From NCBI GenBank assembly GCA_903822435.1, contig CAIJPE010000378.1, positions 46,243 through 110,242 of the forward strand: DNA of 64,000 nt, written 5' to 3'. The notes beneath the pieces are model-generated. The model was not told the DNA's origin. It did not search any database and saw nothing but the letters and a program-made list of their open reading frames with translations. Positions 56,192-64,000 of this stretch are shown here, piece by piece; the first letter of the stretch is position 1, and each line of letters starts with the position of its first letter. The DNA comes from an uncultured beta proteobacterium. Its GTDB lineage: Bacteria; Pseudomonadota; Gammaproteobacteria; Burkholderiales; Burkholderiaceae_C. Position numbers and translations under genes: made by a program.

Positions 56192-56575
56192 ATGCCATCG
56201 ACAGCCCAACTTTCGCAAGAGCAGCGCGTCGTGCTGGCGAGCATCCTGCAAGCCCGGCTCGTTGATCTGGAGCGCACGCGCGAATCGGAATTGCAAGGCC
56301 AGTCACAGGTGGAATCGGCACGCAGGACGCTGCTGCAGGACGCCGACGACGCGTCCCAGCGGTCTGGCGACCACGAAGTCGAAGGCACTGCTTCGGACAT
56401 CCACAGCGGCGAGTTCAACGCGATCAGCGACGCCCTGCAGCGCATCCACCGCCCCGACTATGGCCTTTGCATCGATTGCCAGGTCGAGATCCCATTTGCT
56501 CGGCTTTTGCTCGAGCCGCAAGCCCTGCGCTGCGCCGCGTGCCAGACCCTCCACGAAGGGAAGTCCCTCCCATGA
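56192..56575 (+). CDS. TraR/DksA family C4 zinc finger protein
   Basis: Protein of 127 residues with a coiled-coil N-terminal part (LASILQARLVDLERTRESEL to LLQDADDASQRSGDHE) and a DksA/TraR zinc finger at the end. The four cysteines are in LCIDCQVEI and LRCAACQTLHEG. Such proteins insert into the RNA polymerase secondary channel. The tip acidic residues of DksA (DxxDxA) are in part recognised as LLQDADDASQ. The gene stands alone among small genes on both strands. Confidence 0.87.
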   Translation: MPSTAQLSQEQRVVLASILQARLVDLERTRESELQGQSQVESARRTLLQDADDASQRSGDHEVEGTASDIHSGEFNAISDALQRIHRPDYGLCIDCQVEIPFARLLLEPQALRCAACQTLHEGKSLP

Positions 56576-57035
56576 GCCTCGGTCGAAACCATGGCGCGTT
56601 GCGCCGGCTGCTCGCTGGTGGCAGGGTCAAGGAGGGGGGGATCGGCCGAGACTCCTGTGTGGCGGTCTAGGATCCAGACCGTCTCCACGGCACCCGTGTA
56701 CGTCCCTCGGGGCGAGACCCCCCTGGTTCGCTGCCGCCGATCACCCTGGGGACCGGACCCATACCGATCGGTCCGTCGATCCCGGTCGAGAGCCGTCGCG
56801 CTCGAACATGGCACAAGGCACGTGTCCGCTTCCTGACATGCAGAAGGAGGGACTGGTGTGTTGCTTACCGCACCGACCCTGATGGACGCTTCGCCTAACT
56901 TTGGCTCTGCAGTCCACCGCCTCCCGAGCTCTCCGTGGGTTGGGTGTTGCGATTGAACACGCCGGTTCACGAACGCCATCGATGCTGACGTGGGTCGTCG
57001 GCATGGGGCGTAGCGCTCAGGAGGAAGAGGTAGCC
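56576..57035. other. Intergenic region of 460 bases without a convincing gene
   Basis: Frames on both strands give arginine-rich, domain-free translations. A/T content is higher around 56860-56960. The last 20 bases carry a strong ribosome site (AGGAGGAAGAGG) for the gene at 57036. Confidence 0.55.
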
Positions 57036-57365
57036 ATGACTTCGACACGCAAGGCCCATTCCATCGGCGGAGGGATCGGCTCGCTCGCCGGCGCTGCATT
57101 CCTGATCCGCGCAGGTCACCTGCCCAGGACAGACAACGACCAGCGGCGGCCTTTCAGTCCCGCCAACGCCGATGAAGCCTCGCTCGACGCCAGCGGCACC
57201 ACCCAGCACCGGTCACTGGACTTCTTCCAGACCAAGCTCCGGTTCGTGCGCATCCGAATGCAGCGCTTACTCGTCTTCCGTTTGGAAGACGCATCCGGGG
57301 CCTTGATCGGCCGGGCTCAAGGCAGCAACTTCGGCAAGCGGGCCATCCGGCTCACACTCGAATGA
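57036..57365 (+). pseudogene. Truncated oleate-hydratase-like N-terminus with an unrelated tail
   Basis: Reading frame of 109 residues behind a strong ribosome site. It opens MTSTRKAHSIGGGIGSLAGA and continues AFLIRAGHLP, a FAD-binding GxGxxxxxG segment that matches the start of oleate hydratase (myosin-cross-reactive antigen family). A second match, ASLDASGT, lies about where GGSLDASGT would be. After that the sequence (LDFFQTKLRFVRIRMQRL to RAIRLTLE) has no resemblance to the roughly 550-600-residue enzyme. It lacks the substrate and catalytic domains, so it cannot be an active hydratase. The stop overlaps the next gene by 4 bases (ATGA), so translation coupling has been kept. It may be a decayed gene or a new small protein. 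Confidence 0.55.
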
Positions 57366-58717
57366 GCGTTGCCGCCAACCGGTCCAGTCCTTCCGGCGCG
57401 CAAGCGGATGTCGCGCTGCGCATCCTGAAGCGCCTGCTGCACGGCTTCGCAGGCGCTGCCGATCTTCGCCTGTGGAACGACCGTTCCTACAGCCTGGGCC
57501 AGGGTCCGCCGGCGTTCACGCTCGTGCTGCGCGACCCGATGCTGTTGCGCAGCCTCGTCACCACGCGGGGCCCGGTGTTGCTGGCCGATGCGTATTTCCG
57601 CGGCCAGATCGACGTCGAAGGCGATCTCTACAGCGCACTGGCCTTGAAGGGGCACTTCGAGGGGCTGGCCCTGCCCTGGCGCGACAAGCTGGCGATGCTG
57701 CTGGATGCATGGCGGCTGCCATCGCGTATGGAACCGTCGAATGCCGGAACCCTGCTGACACGACTGGCGCAGCGCTTCTCCAGGCAACACACCCGGCACT
57801 CCGACCGGCAGGCGATCGCCTTCCACTACGACGTCTCGAACGCCTTCTACGCACTGTGGCTCGACGCCGAGCGGGTCTACTCCTGCGCCTACTTCAAGAC
57901 ACCCGACGACACGCTGGACCAGGCACAGCAGAACAAGCTCGAGCACATCTGCCGCAAGCTGCGCCTGCAGCGTGGCGATCGCCTCCTGGACATCGGCTGC
58001 GGCTGGGGCGCGCTCATCTGCTGGGCGGCACGACACCACGGGGTGCGCGCACACGGCATCACGCTCAGCCAGGCCCAGCATGACTTTGCGCAGCAACGCA
58101 TTGCCGATGAGGGCCTGCAGGCGCTGGTGAGCGTCGAATTGCGCGACTACCGCGACCTGCAGGGCGAGGCGATCTACGACAAGGTGGCCAGCATCGGCAT
58201 GTTCGAGCACGTGGGCCTGGCCAACATGCAGACCTACCTGGCCGCCGTTCAGCGGGTGCTGCGCCCGGGCGGCCTGTTCCTGAACCACGGCATCACGCAC
58301 GACGAAGAGGGCTGGAACCGCACCGTCGCCACCGTGTTCATCAACCGCTACGTATTTCCCGACGGCGAGTTCGACTGCGTCAGCAACATCCAGCTCGGCA
58401 TGGAGCGTGCGGGCTTCGAGATCCAGGATGTCGAAGCGCTTCGCAGGCACTATGCACTGACCCTTCGCCATTGGGTGCAGCGCCTGGAGGCGAACCGTGA
58501 TGCCGCGCTGGCCGAGGTGGACGAGCCCACGTACCGCGTCTGGCGCTTGTACATGGCCGCATGCGCGCTGGAATTCGAAGCGGGTGGCACCGGCATCTAC
58601 CAGATCCTCGCTTCGCGGCGCGGTCTCGAAACCTCGTTGCCACTGACCCGTCGCGACCTCTACGCCCCTGTGCACCTCCCGGCTGGCGCAGCCCTCCCGC
58701 CCGGGATTGGCGCCTGA
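57362..58717 (+). CDS. Cyclopropane-fatty-acyl-phospholipid synthase family methyltransferase
   Basis: Enzyme of 451 residues that methylenates double bonds of unsaturated acyl chains in membrane phospholipids using S-adenosylmethionine. Motifs are HYDVSNAFYALWLD, VYSCAYFKTP, the SAM-binding LLDIGCGWGALICW at about 207-220, SIGMFEHVG and GYEIQDVEALRRHYALTLRHW-like segments (here FEIQDVEALRRHYALTLRHW). The N-terminal 100 residues form the SCP2-like lipid domain. It is translationally coupled to the oleate-hydratase-like stub. Its family length (about 400-450) is normal. Confidence 0.9.
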   Translation: MSVAANRSSPSGAQADVALRILKRLLHGFAGAADLRLWNDRSYSLGQGPPAFTLVLRDPMLLRSLVTTRGPVLLADAYFRGQIDVEGDLYSALALKGHFEGLALPWRDKLAMLLDAWRLPSRMEPSNAGTLLTRLAQRFSRQHTRHSDRQAIAFHYDVSNAFYALWLDAERVYSCAYFKTPDDTLDQAQQNKLEHICRKLRLQRGDRLLDIGCGWGALICWAARHHGVRAHGITLSQAQHDFAQQRIADEGLQALVSVELRDYRDLQGEAIYDKVASIGMFEHVGLANMQTYLAAVQRVLRPGGLFLNHGITHDEEGWNRTVATVFINRYVFPDGEFDCVSNIQLGMERAGFEIQDVEALRRHYALTLRHWVQRLEANRDAALAEVDEPTYRVWRLYMAACALEFEAGGTGIYQILASRRGLETSLPLTRRDLYAPVHLPAGAALPPGIGA

Positions 58718-58811
58718 ACATCTGAAGGATCCGCGTAGAGCATGGCATTCGTCGACGAAGCTCAGCCCGTGGCCTGGCCTTGAAGGTCAATCGGGACCGA
58801 CGTTCCAGCAA

Positions 58812-59750
58812 CTACGCGGACTCTTCTGGCGACACGGTCGACCGGCATGCCAACAGCGCAGGCGAGTTCGGGACTGTCGCAACGATATGGTCCACGAACT
58901 CACGCGTTCGCTGGGGCAGCAGACGGCGCCGGGCGTAGTAGATGACGATCTGGAAGCGCGGCCCATGCACCTCCTTGAGCACACGGACCAGTCTGCCTTC
59001 CATCAATGCGCACGCGACATGGTGCATGCCCACCAGCGCGATGCCGCACCCCGCCGCAGCCGCGGCCGCGGCGCTCTCCGGGTCCGTCAGTTGCAGGGCG
59101 GGATTTGGCCTGAGCTTCTGAGATCGGCCGCGACCCGTCAGCTCCCAGTCTCGCAGCCGCCCTGTCGTGTCCGAGCGCATCACGATGCAGCGGTGCCCGG
59201 CCAGTTCAGCCCAGGTGCGAGGCTCCCCGTGGGCAGCCAGGTAGGCCGGTGATGCGCACAGCACCGAACGCAGGCTGGCGAGGGTCCGGGCCACCAGTGT
59301 CGAGTCGGGCTTGAGCGCGGCGCCGATGGCGCAGTCGTAGCCTTCGGCGACCAGATCCACACGCCGGTTCTCCAGGCGCAGGTCAACCTGGACTTCGGGA
59401 AACCGGGCCTGGAAGGCTGCCAAGTTGGGGATGATCGCCATCCGCGCGAAGGTCGCGGGCACCGAAACCTTGACGACACCTCGTGCGACTCGCGCGGCTC
59501 GGCCCGTGGCCAGCGCGTCCTGCACTTCCTGCAAGGGCCCGCTCACCCGTTCGAGCAGGGCCTGCCCTTCCTCTGTGATGGCCAGGTGGTGCGTGTTGCG
59601 ATCGAACAGACGGACGCCGAGCCGGGCCTCCAGTTGCGCCACCTGCTTGGCGACGGCCGCCGGCGTCACGCCGATCTGGCGCGCGGCGCCCGAGAAGCTG
59701 CCGACGCGCCGCACGGTGGCAGCCACGCCGAGGGCTTGCAGGGTATCCAT
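58812..59750 (-). CDS. LysR family transcriptional regulator
   Basis: Regulator of 312 residues. The N-terminal winged helix reads VGSFSGAARQIGVTPAAVAKQVAQLEARLGVRLFDRNTHHLAITEEG. The effector domain begins ARGVVKVSVPATFARMAIIPNLAAF. It resembles DsdC/CrgA-type members that control neighbouring divergent genes. The MFS exporter gene starts 58 bases away on the opposite strand, so that gene and the SDR after it are the likely targets. Confidence 0.9.
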   Translation of the reverse strand: MDTLQALGVAATVRRVGSFSGAARQIGVTPAAVAKQVAQLEARLGVRLFDRNTHHLAITEEGQALLERVSGPLQEVQDALATGRAARVARGVVKVSVPATFARMAIIPNLAAFQARFPEVQVDLRLENRRVDLVAEGYDCAIGAALKPDSTLVARTLASLRSVLCASPAYLAAHGEPRTWAELAGHRCIVMRSDTTGRLRDWELTGRGRSQKLRPNPALQLTDPESAAAAAAAGCGIALVGMHHVACALMEGRLVRVLKEVHGPRFQIVIYYARRRLLPQRTREFVDHIVATVPNSPALLACRSTVSPEESA

Positions 59751-59807
59751 GATCGATCCACCCTCTTGAAACGGTTATTCCAGCTGGGGTTGTACCGCGG
59801 GACGATC

Positions 59808-61004
59808 ATGCCACCGAGAATTTGGTTCATGCAGTCCGCGCCGCCACCGACAAGCCCCTCTGCGGCCGCCGCAAACACGGCGCTGTGGCTGCTGGCACTG
59901 GCCAACTTCGCCGTGGGGATGGGCGCCTTCGTGGTCATCGGCATCCTCACGCCTTTGGCAGCGGACCTGGGCATCGCGAAGGCACAGGCCGGATCGTTGC
60001 TGACGGTCTACGCGGTGGTCTATGCCTTGAGCTCGCCGCTGCTGGTGGCGGTGACCGGCCGCGTCGATCGCAGCACGGCGCTGGTCGGTGGACTGGCGAC
60101 CTTCAGCGCCGGCGCGCTCACTGCGGCCGTGTCGGGCAGTCTGCAGGCAGTGCTGGCCGCGCGCTGCGTGATGGCGCTGGGTGCCGGCATCGTGACCCCG
60201 GTGGCAGCGTCGGTGGGAGTGGCATTGGTCGGTGCCGAGGCGCGCGGTCGTGCGCTGGCCGTGGTGTTCGGAGGGTTGACGCTGGCGCAGGCGCTGGGCG
60301 TTCCCTTGGGCGCCTGGCTCGGCTACGCCTACGGCTGGAGGACGGCTTTCGGCGTCCTCGTGGTGTTGGGGGTGTTGTCCATCGTCGCCTGCGTGACGCG
60401 GCTGCCCAGGGGCATCAAGGTGCCGGTGGCCACGCTGGCCTCACTGGCCGGTGTGTTGACATCGTTGCGCCAAAGCGTGGCCGTGTCGTTCACGGCGCTC
60501 TTCATCGGCGCCCTGTATGTCGTGTACACCTTCCTCGCGCCGCTCCTGGAATCGCGCTACCAGCTGGGCCGCGACGGCGTGACCGTGATGCTCGCGATCT
60601 TCGGCGCCGGGGCCGTCGTGGGCAACTCGGTCGGCGGCTTGCTGACCGACCGGATGGGCCCGCGGCAGACGCTGTTCATGCTGTGTACCGCACAGCTGGT
60701 TTTGCTGCCTGCCCTGACGATGGTGACGATGCCGATGGCGGTCTTCGCCGCGGTGGTGGCCCTGTGGAGCATCTGCAGCTGGTCGTTCATGGTGCCGCAG
60801 CAGACGCGGCTGGCATTGCTGGCGCCCGAGCGCGTCCCGGTGCTGTTCGCCCTCAACGCGGCGGCCATCTACGTCGGTGGCTCCATGGGGTCGGCTCTGG
60901 GTGGCGTCACCCTGCAAGCGTCGGGGTTCGAGCTGCTCGGCCCCGTCGGCGCCGGTCTGGCGCTGCTGGCGTTCGGGTCGCTGCTGTGGCGCCGAACCGG
61001 CTGA
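59808..61004 (+). CDS. MFS transporter (AraJ/drug-efflux type)
   Basis: Twelve-helix major facilitator of 398 residues. The first helix is LWLLALANFAVGMGAFVVIGIL; the loop between helices 2 and 3 and the motif RALAVVFGGLTLAQALGVPLGAWLGYAYGW (motif C-like) are typical of DHA1 exporters such as AraJ and YdhP. I use the ATG at 59808 with GGGA about 5-8 bases upstream; an ATG at 59829 would remove 7 residues and is equally possible. Divergent from the LysR gene and 46 bases before an SDR gene. Confidence 0.88.
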   Translation: MPPRIWFMQSAPPPTSPSAAAANTALWLLALANFAVGMGAFVVIGILTPLAADLGIAKAQAGSLLTVYAVVYALSSPLLVAVTGRVDRSTALVGGLATFSAGALTAAVSGSLQAVLAARCVMALGAGIVTPVAASVGVALVGAEARGRALAVVFGGLTLAQALGVPLGAWLGYAYGWRTAFGVLVVLGVLSIVACVTRLPRGIKVPVATLASLAGVLTSLRQSVAVSFTALFIGALYVVYTFLAPLLESRYQLGRDGVTVMLAIFGAGAVVGNSVGGLLTDRMGPRQTLFMLCTAQLVLLPALTMVTMPMAVFAAVVALWSICSWSFMVPQQTRLALLAPERVPVLFALNAAAIYVGGSMGSALGGVTLQASGFELLGPVGAGLALLAFGSLLWRRTG

Positions 61005-61049
61005 TGTTGCGCAGGATCTCGCGTTGCCAACTGAAAGGGGAGTGCGTCG

Positions 61050-61709
61050 ATGGACAAGGTGATCTTCATTGTCGGCATGGGGCCCGGGGTGAGCGCAGCC
61101 GTTGCGCGGCGCTTCGCGCGCGAAGGCTATGCCGTGGGCGCTGTGGCCCGAGGCGCCACCAAGCTCGAACACGAGCTGACGGCTTTGCGTGAATCCGGTG
61201 TCCGGCTGGCCGGCGCCACGGCCGACGCCGGCCACATCGGATCGCTGCACGAGGCGCTGGACCGTCTTCGGGCCGAGTTGGGTGACGCGAGTGTGCTGGT
61301 CTACAACGCGGCCGGCATGACGTATCGGCCGCTGGCCGAGCTCAGCCCAGAGGCGTTCGCGGCCGACCTGGCTGTCAGCGTCGTCGGCGCCTTCGCCGCG
61401 GCGCAGCAGGTCCTGCCTGCGATGCGCGCGCAGCGCTCGGGAACCATTCTGCTGACCGGTGGCGGCTTTGCCTTCGAGCCGATGCCCGTGATGGCCAGCC
61501 TGGGCGTCGGCAAGGCCGCCGTCCGCAACCTGGCCTTCAGCCTGTATGCCGAACTGAAGGACAGCGGCATCCATGCCGCCACGGTGACGATCTGCGGCAC
61601 GGTCGCACCGGGATCGGCCTTCGACCCCGACCACATCGCCGAGGCGTACTGGCAGCTGCACGCGCAGCCAGTCGGCACGTTCGAGCGCGAAGTCCAGTTC
61701 CGCGGCTGA
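61050..61709 (+). CDS. SDR family NAD(P)-dependent oxidoreductase
   Basis: Short-chain dehydrogenase-like protein of 219 residues. It opens FIVGMGPGVSAAVARRFAREG, a variant of the TGxxxGIG cofactor motif. NNAG is VYNAAGMTYRPL, and the active-site Ser is in GTILLTGGGFAFEP. The usual catalytic YxxxK is replaced around ASLGVGKAAVRNLAFSL, where Tyr is missing (LGVGK), so classical dehydrogenase activity is doubtful. It lies directly downstream of the MFS gene and is probably under the same LysR control. Confidence 0.82.
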   Translation: MDKVIFIVGMGPGVSAAVARRFAREGYAVGAVARGATKLEHELTALRESGVRLAGATADAGHIGSLHEALDRLRAELGDASVLVYNAAGMTYRPLAELSPEAFAADLAVSVVGAFAAAQQVLPAMRAQRSGTILLTGGGFAFEPMPVMASLGVGKAAVRNLAFSLYAELKDSGIHAATVTICGTVAPGSAFDPDHIAEAYWQLHAQPVGTFEREVQFRG

Positions 61710-61921
61710 CACCTGCGTTTCATCGCCTTGTCGATCGAGTCCGACGGCCACACGGGAACCGCCGTGGCCCGAAGGCGCCCTGACAGCCGATACGCCGCAA
61801 GCCTGCTGGAACTGGCTGAGGCGGCATCACGCGCGTTGACAACGTCGGCTGGGCCTGGAGGCAAGCCGCGACCGCAGCGGCAGAGCGTCGCCGGGGAAGG
61901 GAAGGTCCAGACGGGAGTGGC

Positions 61922-62800
61922 TCAGGCCGCCATCAGCATCGCCTCGGGCGTGTCGTTGATGGTGGTGCGGCGCAGTTCGCGACGCTCCGCGAGGTCGTAG
62001 CGGCGGCCTCGGTGCAGCGTGCTGCGGTTGTCCCAGATCACCAGGTCGCCCGGTTCCCACTCGTGGGCATAGACGTTCTCGGGCCGCGTCGCGTGCTCCA
62101 GCAGGTCGCTGAGGAAGATGCGGCTTTCGGCTGTCGGCCATCCCAGAATCTGGCGTGCGTGCACGCCGACGAACAGCACCTTGCGCCCAGAGCCGGGGTG
62201 CGTGTCGGCAAGCGGCCAGACGGCCGGCGGGATCGCCTTCTTCTGCTCGTCGGTGTAGGCCTCGTCGCCCAGCAGGATGCGGGTATGCAGCGCAAAGTGC
62301 TCGGCCTTGAGGTTCTGGATGTCGGCCTTCGTGCGCTCATCCAGGGAGTCGTAAGCGTGTCGTAGATCGGCAAACTCGGTGTTGCCACCCCAACTCGGCT
62401 TGATCAGGCAATGCAGCATCGAATATGCCGCGCGCGGGTTCATGAACGAGCTGTCGCTGTGCCACAGCTGGTTGGCGAAGTTGGACAGGTTCTTCGGCGA
62501 ATCGCGCTGCGCGACATGGCCCTGCGCGTCCACGTTCGAGATGTCGATCAGGCGCTCATCCTCCAACCGCTCGGGTCGCTTGAACACGCGCTTCAGGCCG
62601 ATGTCCAGCGGGCCGAACTTCGACGTGAAGGCGATTTGCTGCTGCGCCGTCAGCGGCTGCCCGCGGAAGACAAGCACGGCATACCGATTCATCGCCGCGT
62701 TGATGGCGCGCAGATCAGCGTCCGAAGGCGGCTGCGTCAGATCCAGCCCACTGGCTTGCGCAGCAAACCAGTGATGCAGGGGCTTGAGTTGCAAGCTCAT
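61922..62800 (-). CDS. TauD/TfdA family alpha-ketoglutarate-dependent dioxygenase
   Basis: Fe(II)/2-oxoglutarate dioxygenase of 292 residues. Iron ligands are His114 and Asp116 (LWHSDSSF) and His263 (TLHRGRRYD); an arginine pair for 2-oxoglutarate follows (ERRELRRTT). The metal-ligand numbering and overall length match TfdA (2,4-D dioxygenase) more closely than TauD, as I recall those enzymes. The opening LQLKPLHHWFAAQASGLDL and PLDIGLKRVFKRPERLED also fit TfdA-like proteins. It lies 26 bases after a Bug-type binding protein on the same strand. Substrate could be an aryloxy acid or other carboxylate. Confidence 0.87.
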   Translation of the reverse strand: MSLQLKPLHHWFAAQASGLDLTQPPSDADLRAINAAMNRYAVLVFRGQPLTAQQQIAFTSKFGPLDIGLKRVFKRPERLEDERLIDISNVDAQGHVAQRDSPKNLSNFANQLWHSDSSFMNPRAAYSMLHCLIKPSWGGNTEFADLRHAYDSLDERTKADIQNLKAEHFALHTRILLGDEAYTDEQKKAIPPAVWPLADTHPGSGRKVLFVGVHARQILGWPTAESRIFLSDLLEHATRPENVYAHEWEPGDLVIWDNRSTLHRGRRYDLAERRELRRTTINDTPEAMLMAA

Positions 62801-62826
62801 GAGGAATTCCTTTCAGCGTCCAAGGA

Positions 62827-63792
62827 TCACTCTGCTTCGATCTTGGCTTCGGTCACGATGTGGCCCCAGCGTTGCATCTCGGCGGCGATGAACGCATCGA
62901 ACTGCTCCGGGCGCGAGCCGACCGCCTGCATGCCGAACTCTTCCGCACGCTTTTGCACGTCGGGCTCCGACAGCGCATGGGCGGTATCGGCCTGGATCTT
63001 CTGCACGACCTGTCGGGGGGTGCCCGCCGGCACGATGAAGCCCAGCAGGGCGCCGACATTGAATCCGGGCAGCGTCTCCGCCACGGTCGGGTAGTCGTAT
63101 CCGGCCACGCGCTGGTTGCCCATGGTCGCAATGATCTTCATGCGCCCGCTCTGCACGAAGGGCAGGATGGACAGGAAGGGGTCGAACACCAGATCGAGGC
63201 GTCCTCCGATGAGTTCGGTGTGCGCAGGCGCACTGCCCTTCATGCCGATGTGCTGCATCTCGAAGCCTGCCTCCCGCTTGAGCAGTTCGGCACCCAGGTG
63301 GGTGGTGCTGCCTGCCCCCGGGGTGCCGTAGTTGAGCTTGCCGGGGTTCTTGCGGGCGTACTCGATCAGTTCCTTCAAGTTGTTGAAGGGCGCATCTGGC
63401 CGCGCCACGATGGCCAGTTGCATGTTGTAGAGCTGCGTGACGCCCGCCAGGTCCTTGCGCGTGTCGTAGGGGAGCTTCTTGCGCAGGGTCGGGTTCACGG
63501 CGAACGAGGAGTTGACCATCCCGATCGTCATCCCGTCCGGTGCGGACTTGGCAACCGCGTCCACGCCAATGACAGTGCCCGCGCCGGGCTTGTAGTCCAG
63601 GATGACGGGCTGACCCCAGGTCTTCTGCAGCTTCTGCGCGAGCAGGCGTCCGACGGTGTCGGTAGGGCCTCCGGGCGGGAACGGGACGATGATCCTGACC
63701 GGACCCTTCGGAAACTCCTGCGCCGAAGCCGGCGCCGCGAAGGCACTCAGCGCGACGGGCAGGCAAAGCAGGGCAAGCTTGATCCAGTTCAC
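62827..63792 (-). CDS. Bug family (tripartite tricarboxylate transporter) solute-binding protein
   Basis: Periplasmic binding protein of 321 residues. The signal peptide IKLALLCLPVALSAFAAPASAQ precedes FPKGPVRIIVPFPPGGPTDTVGRLLAQKL, the Bug hallmark. Further segments are VILDYKPGAGTVIGVDAVAKSAPDGMTI, LNYGTPGAGSTTHLGAELLK and AGYDYPTVAETLPGF. No TctA/TctB membrane genes lie nearby, which is normal for Bug proteins. It is first in the operon with the TfdA-like gene and divergent from an IclR gene. Confidence 0.92.
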   Translation of the reverse strand: MNWIKLALLCLPVALSAFAAPASAQEFPKGPVRIIVPFPPGGPTDTVGRLLAQKLQKTWGQPVILDYKPGAGTVIGVDAVAKSAPDGMTIGMVNSSFAVNPTLRKKLPYDTRKDLAGVTQLYNMQLAIVARPDAPFNNLKELIEYARKNPGKLNYGTPGAGSTTHLGAELLKREAGFEMQHIGMKGSAPAHTELIGGRLDLVFDPFLSILPFVQSGRMKIIATMGNQRVAGYDYPTVAETLPGFNVGALLGFIVPAGTPRQVVQKIQADTAHALSEPDVQKRAEEFGMQAVGSRPEQFDAFIAAEMQRWGHIVTEAKIEAE

Positions 63793-63859
63793 GGAGTCTC
63801 CGGGGGCATCTACAGGGTGGCCCGTCGCGGCGAAAGCATATCACCGGGCTTGTTTAGAA

Positions 63860-63874
63860 TGGAACAATGTTTCA
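63860..63874. promoter_or_regulatory. Candidate IclR-type operator
   Basis: TGGAACAATGTTTCA is a 15-bp palindrome with one mismatch (TGGAACA / TGTTTCA about a central A). IclR-family operators are commonly of the TGGAA...TTCCA type. It lies between the divergent Bug and IclR genes and covers a possible ATG at 63867, which argues that translation of the regulator starts at the later ATG 63897. Confidence 0.6.
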
Positions 63875-63896
63875 AAACGCGGGCGGATTTGAAACC

Positions 63897-64000
63897 ATGA
63901 ATTCAGACGCGGCCACTCCAGGCCGGGACGAGGTGAGCGCACTGGCGCGCGGCATCGCGGTCCTGCGGGCGGTGGCTGACAGCGTGCAGCCCTTATCCAA
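63897..64000 (+). CDS. IclR family transcriptional regulator, cut off by the window edge
   Basis: Only about 34 residues are visible, MNSDAATPGRDEVSALARGI and then AVLRAVADSVQPLS. This is the start of an IclR winged helix-turn-helix domain (SALARGLxVLRxxAD). The ATG at 63867 is in frame and would add MFQNAGGFET but lies inside the palindrome. Divergent placement suggests it controls the Bug/TfdA-like operon. Confidence 0.75.
   Translation, partial: MNSDAATPGRDEVSALARGIAVLRAVADSVQPLS

Overview
The window is 64 kb of high-GC DNA (roughly two thirds G+C by eye) with dense coding, many ATGA/GTGA stop-start overlaps and some TTG/GTG starts. Gene content points to a betaproteobacterium of the order Burkholderiales, probably close to Rubrivivax, Leptothrix, Aquincola or Ideonella. 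The signs are an exosortase (PEP-CTERM) exopolysaccharide locus with PrsK/PrsR/PrsT, a Bug-type solute-binding protein, a TfdA-like dioxygenase and a malonate decarboxylase operon. This placement is inference from gene families; no rRNA or tRNA was seen.

Bases 1-20,560 are the edge of an XrtA/PEP-CTERM exopolysaccharide locus. On the minus strand are a truncated tyrosine autokinase, a Wzz-like chain-length protein and a Wza-like export lipoprotein. On the plus strand are a PEP-CTERM protein behind a good sigma-54 promoter, then a Tat-exported unknown protein followed by a PqqD-like chaperone, an HprK-like kinase and a nucleotidyltransferase (the HPr-rel-A cassette). Next come the initiating sugar-phosphate transferase, the PrsK kinase, the sigma-54 activator PrsR, two tandem PrsT-type TPR lipoproteins and a trypsin-like protease. 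A nucleotide-sugar epimerase closes the region on the minus strand. PrsR is the obvious candidate activator of the sigma-54 promoter at 3607-3622.

Bases 20,674-22,823 (minus) hold a b-type cytochrome, a small exported PepSY-like protein and a serine hydrolase. Bases 22,936-33,735 (plus) form one long co-directional run: a haloacid dehalogenase-type hydrolase, a maleate-isomerase-like enzyme, a three-gene TRAP transporter and the malonate decarboxylase genes mdcA-C-D-E-G-B-H. The layout suggests import of a small dicarboxylate and its decarboxylation to acetate. No mdcR regulator and no MdcLM/MdcF transporter are present.

Bases 33,752-45,381 are a stress and maintenance region: CbpM/CbpA, a P-type cation ATPase, two BON-domain proteins, a zinc alcohol dehydrogenase, a universal stress protein, a soluble hybrid histidine kinase with a single-domain response regulator, and a Ysc84-type lipid-binding protein. 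Bases 45,586-50,787 are a fructose-type (Frc) ABC uptake system with a ROK repressor and a divergent PfkB kinase, followed by purU and an aldo/keto reductase.

Bases 52,773-57,365 are loosely packed. They hold a PRC-barrel protein, a DUF6544-like gene broken by an internal deletion, several very small genes (55, 73, 86 and 127 residues) and an N-terminal stub resembling oleate hydratase joined to a cyclopropane-fatty-acid synthase gene. The right end (58,812-64,000) has a LysR regulator with a divergent MFS exporter and an SDR, then a TfdA-like dioxygenase with a Bug-type binding protein, divergent from a truncated IclR regulator that has a 15-bp palindromic operator-like site. No insertion sequence, CRISPR array, tRNA or rRNA was found.
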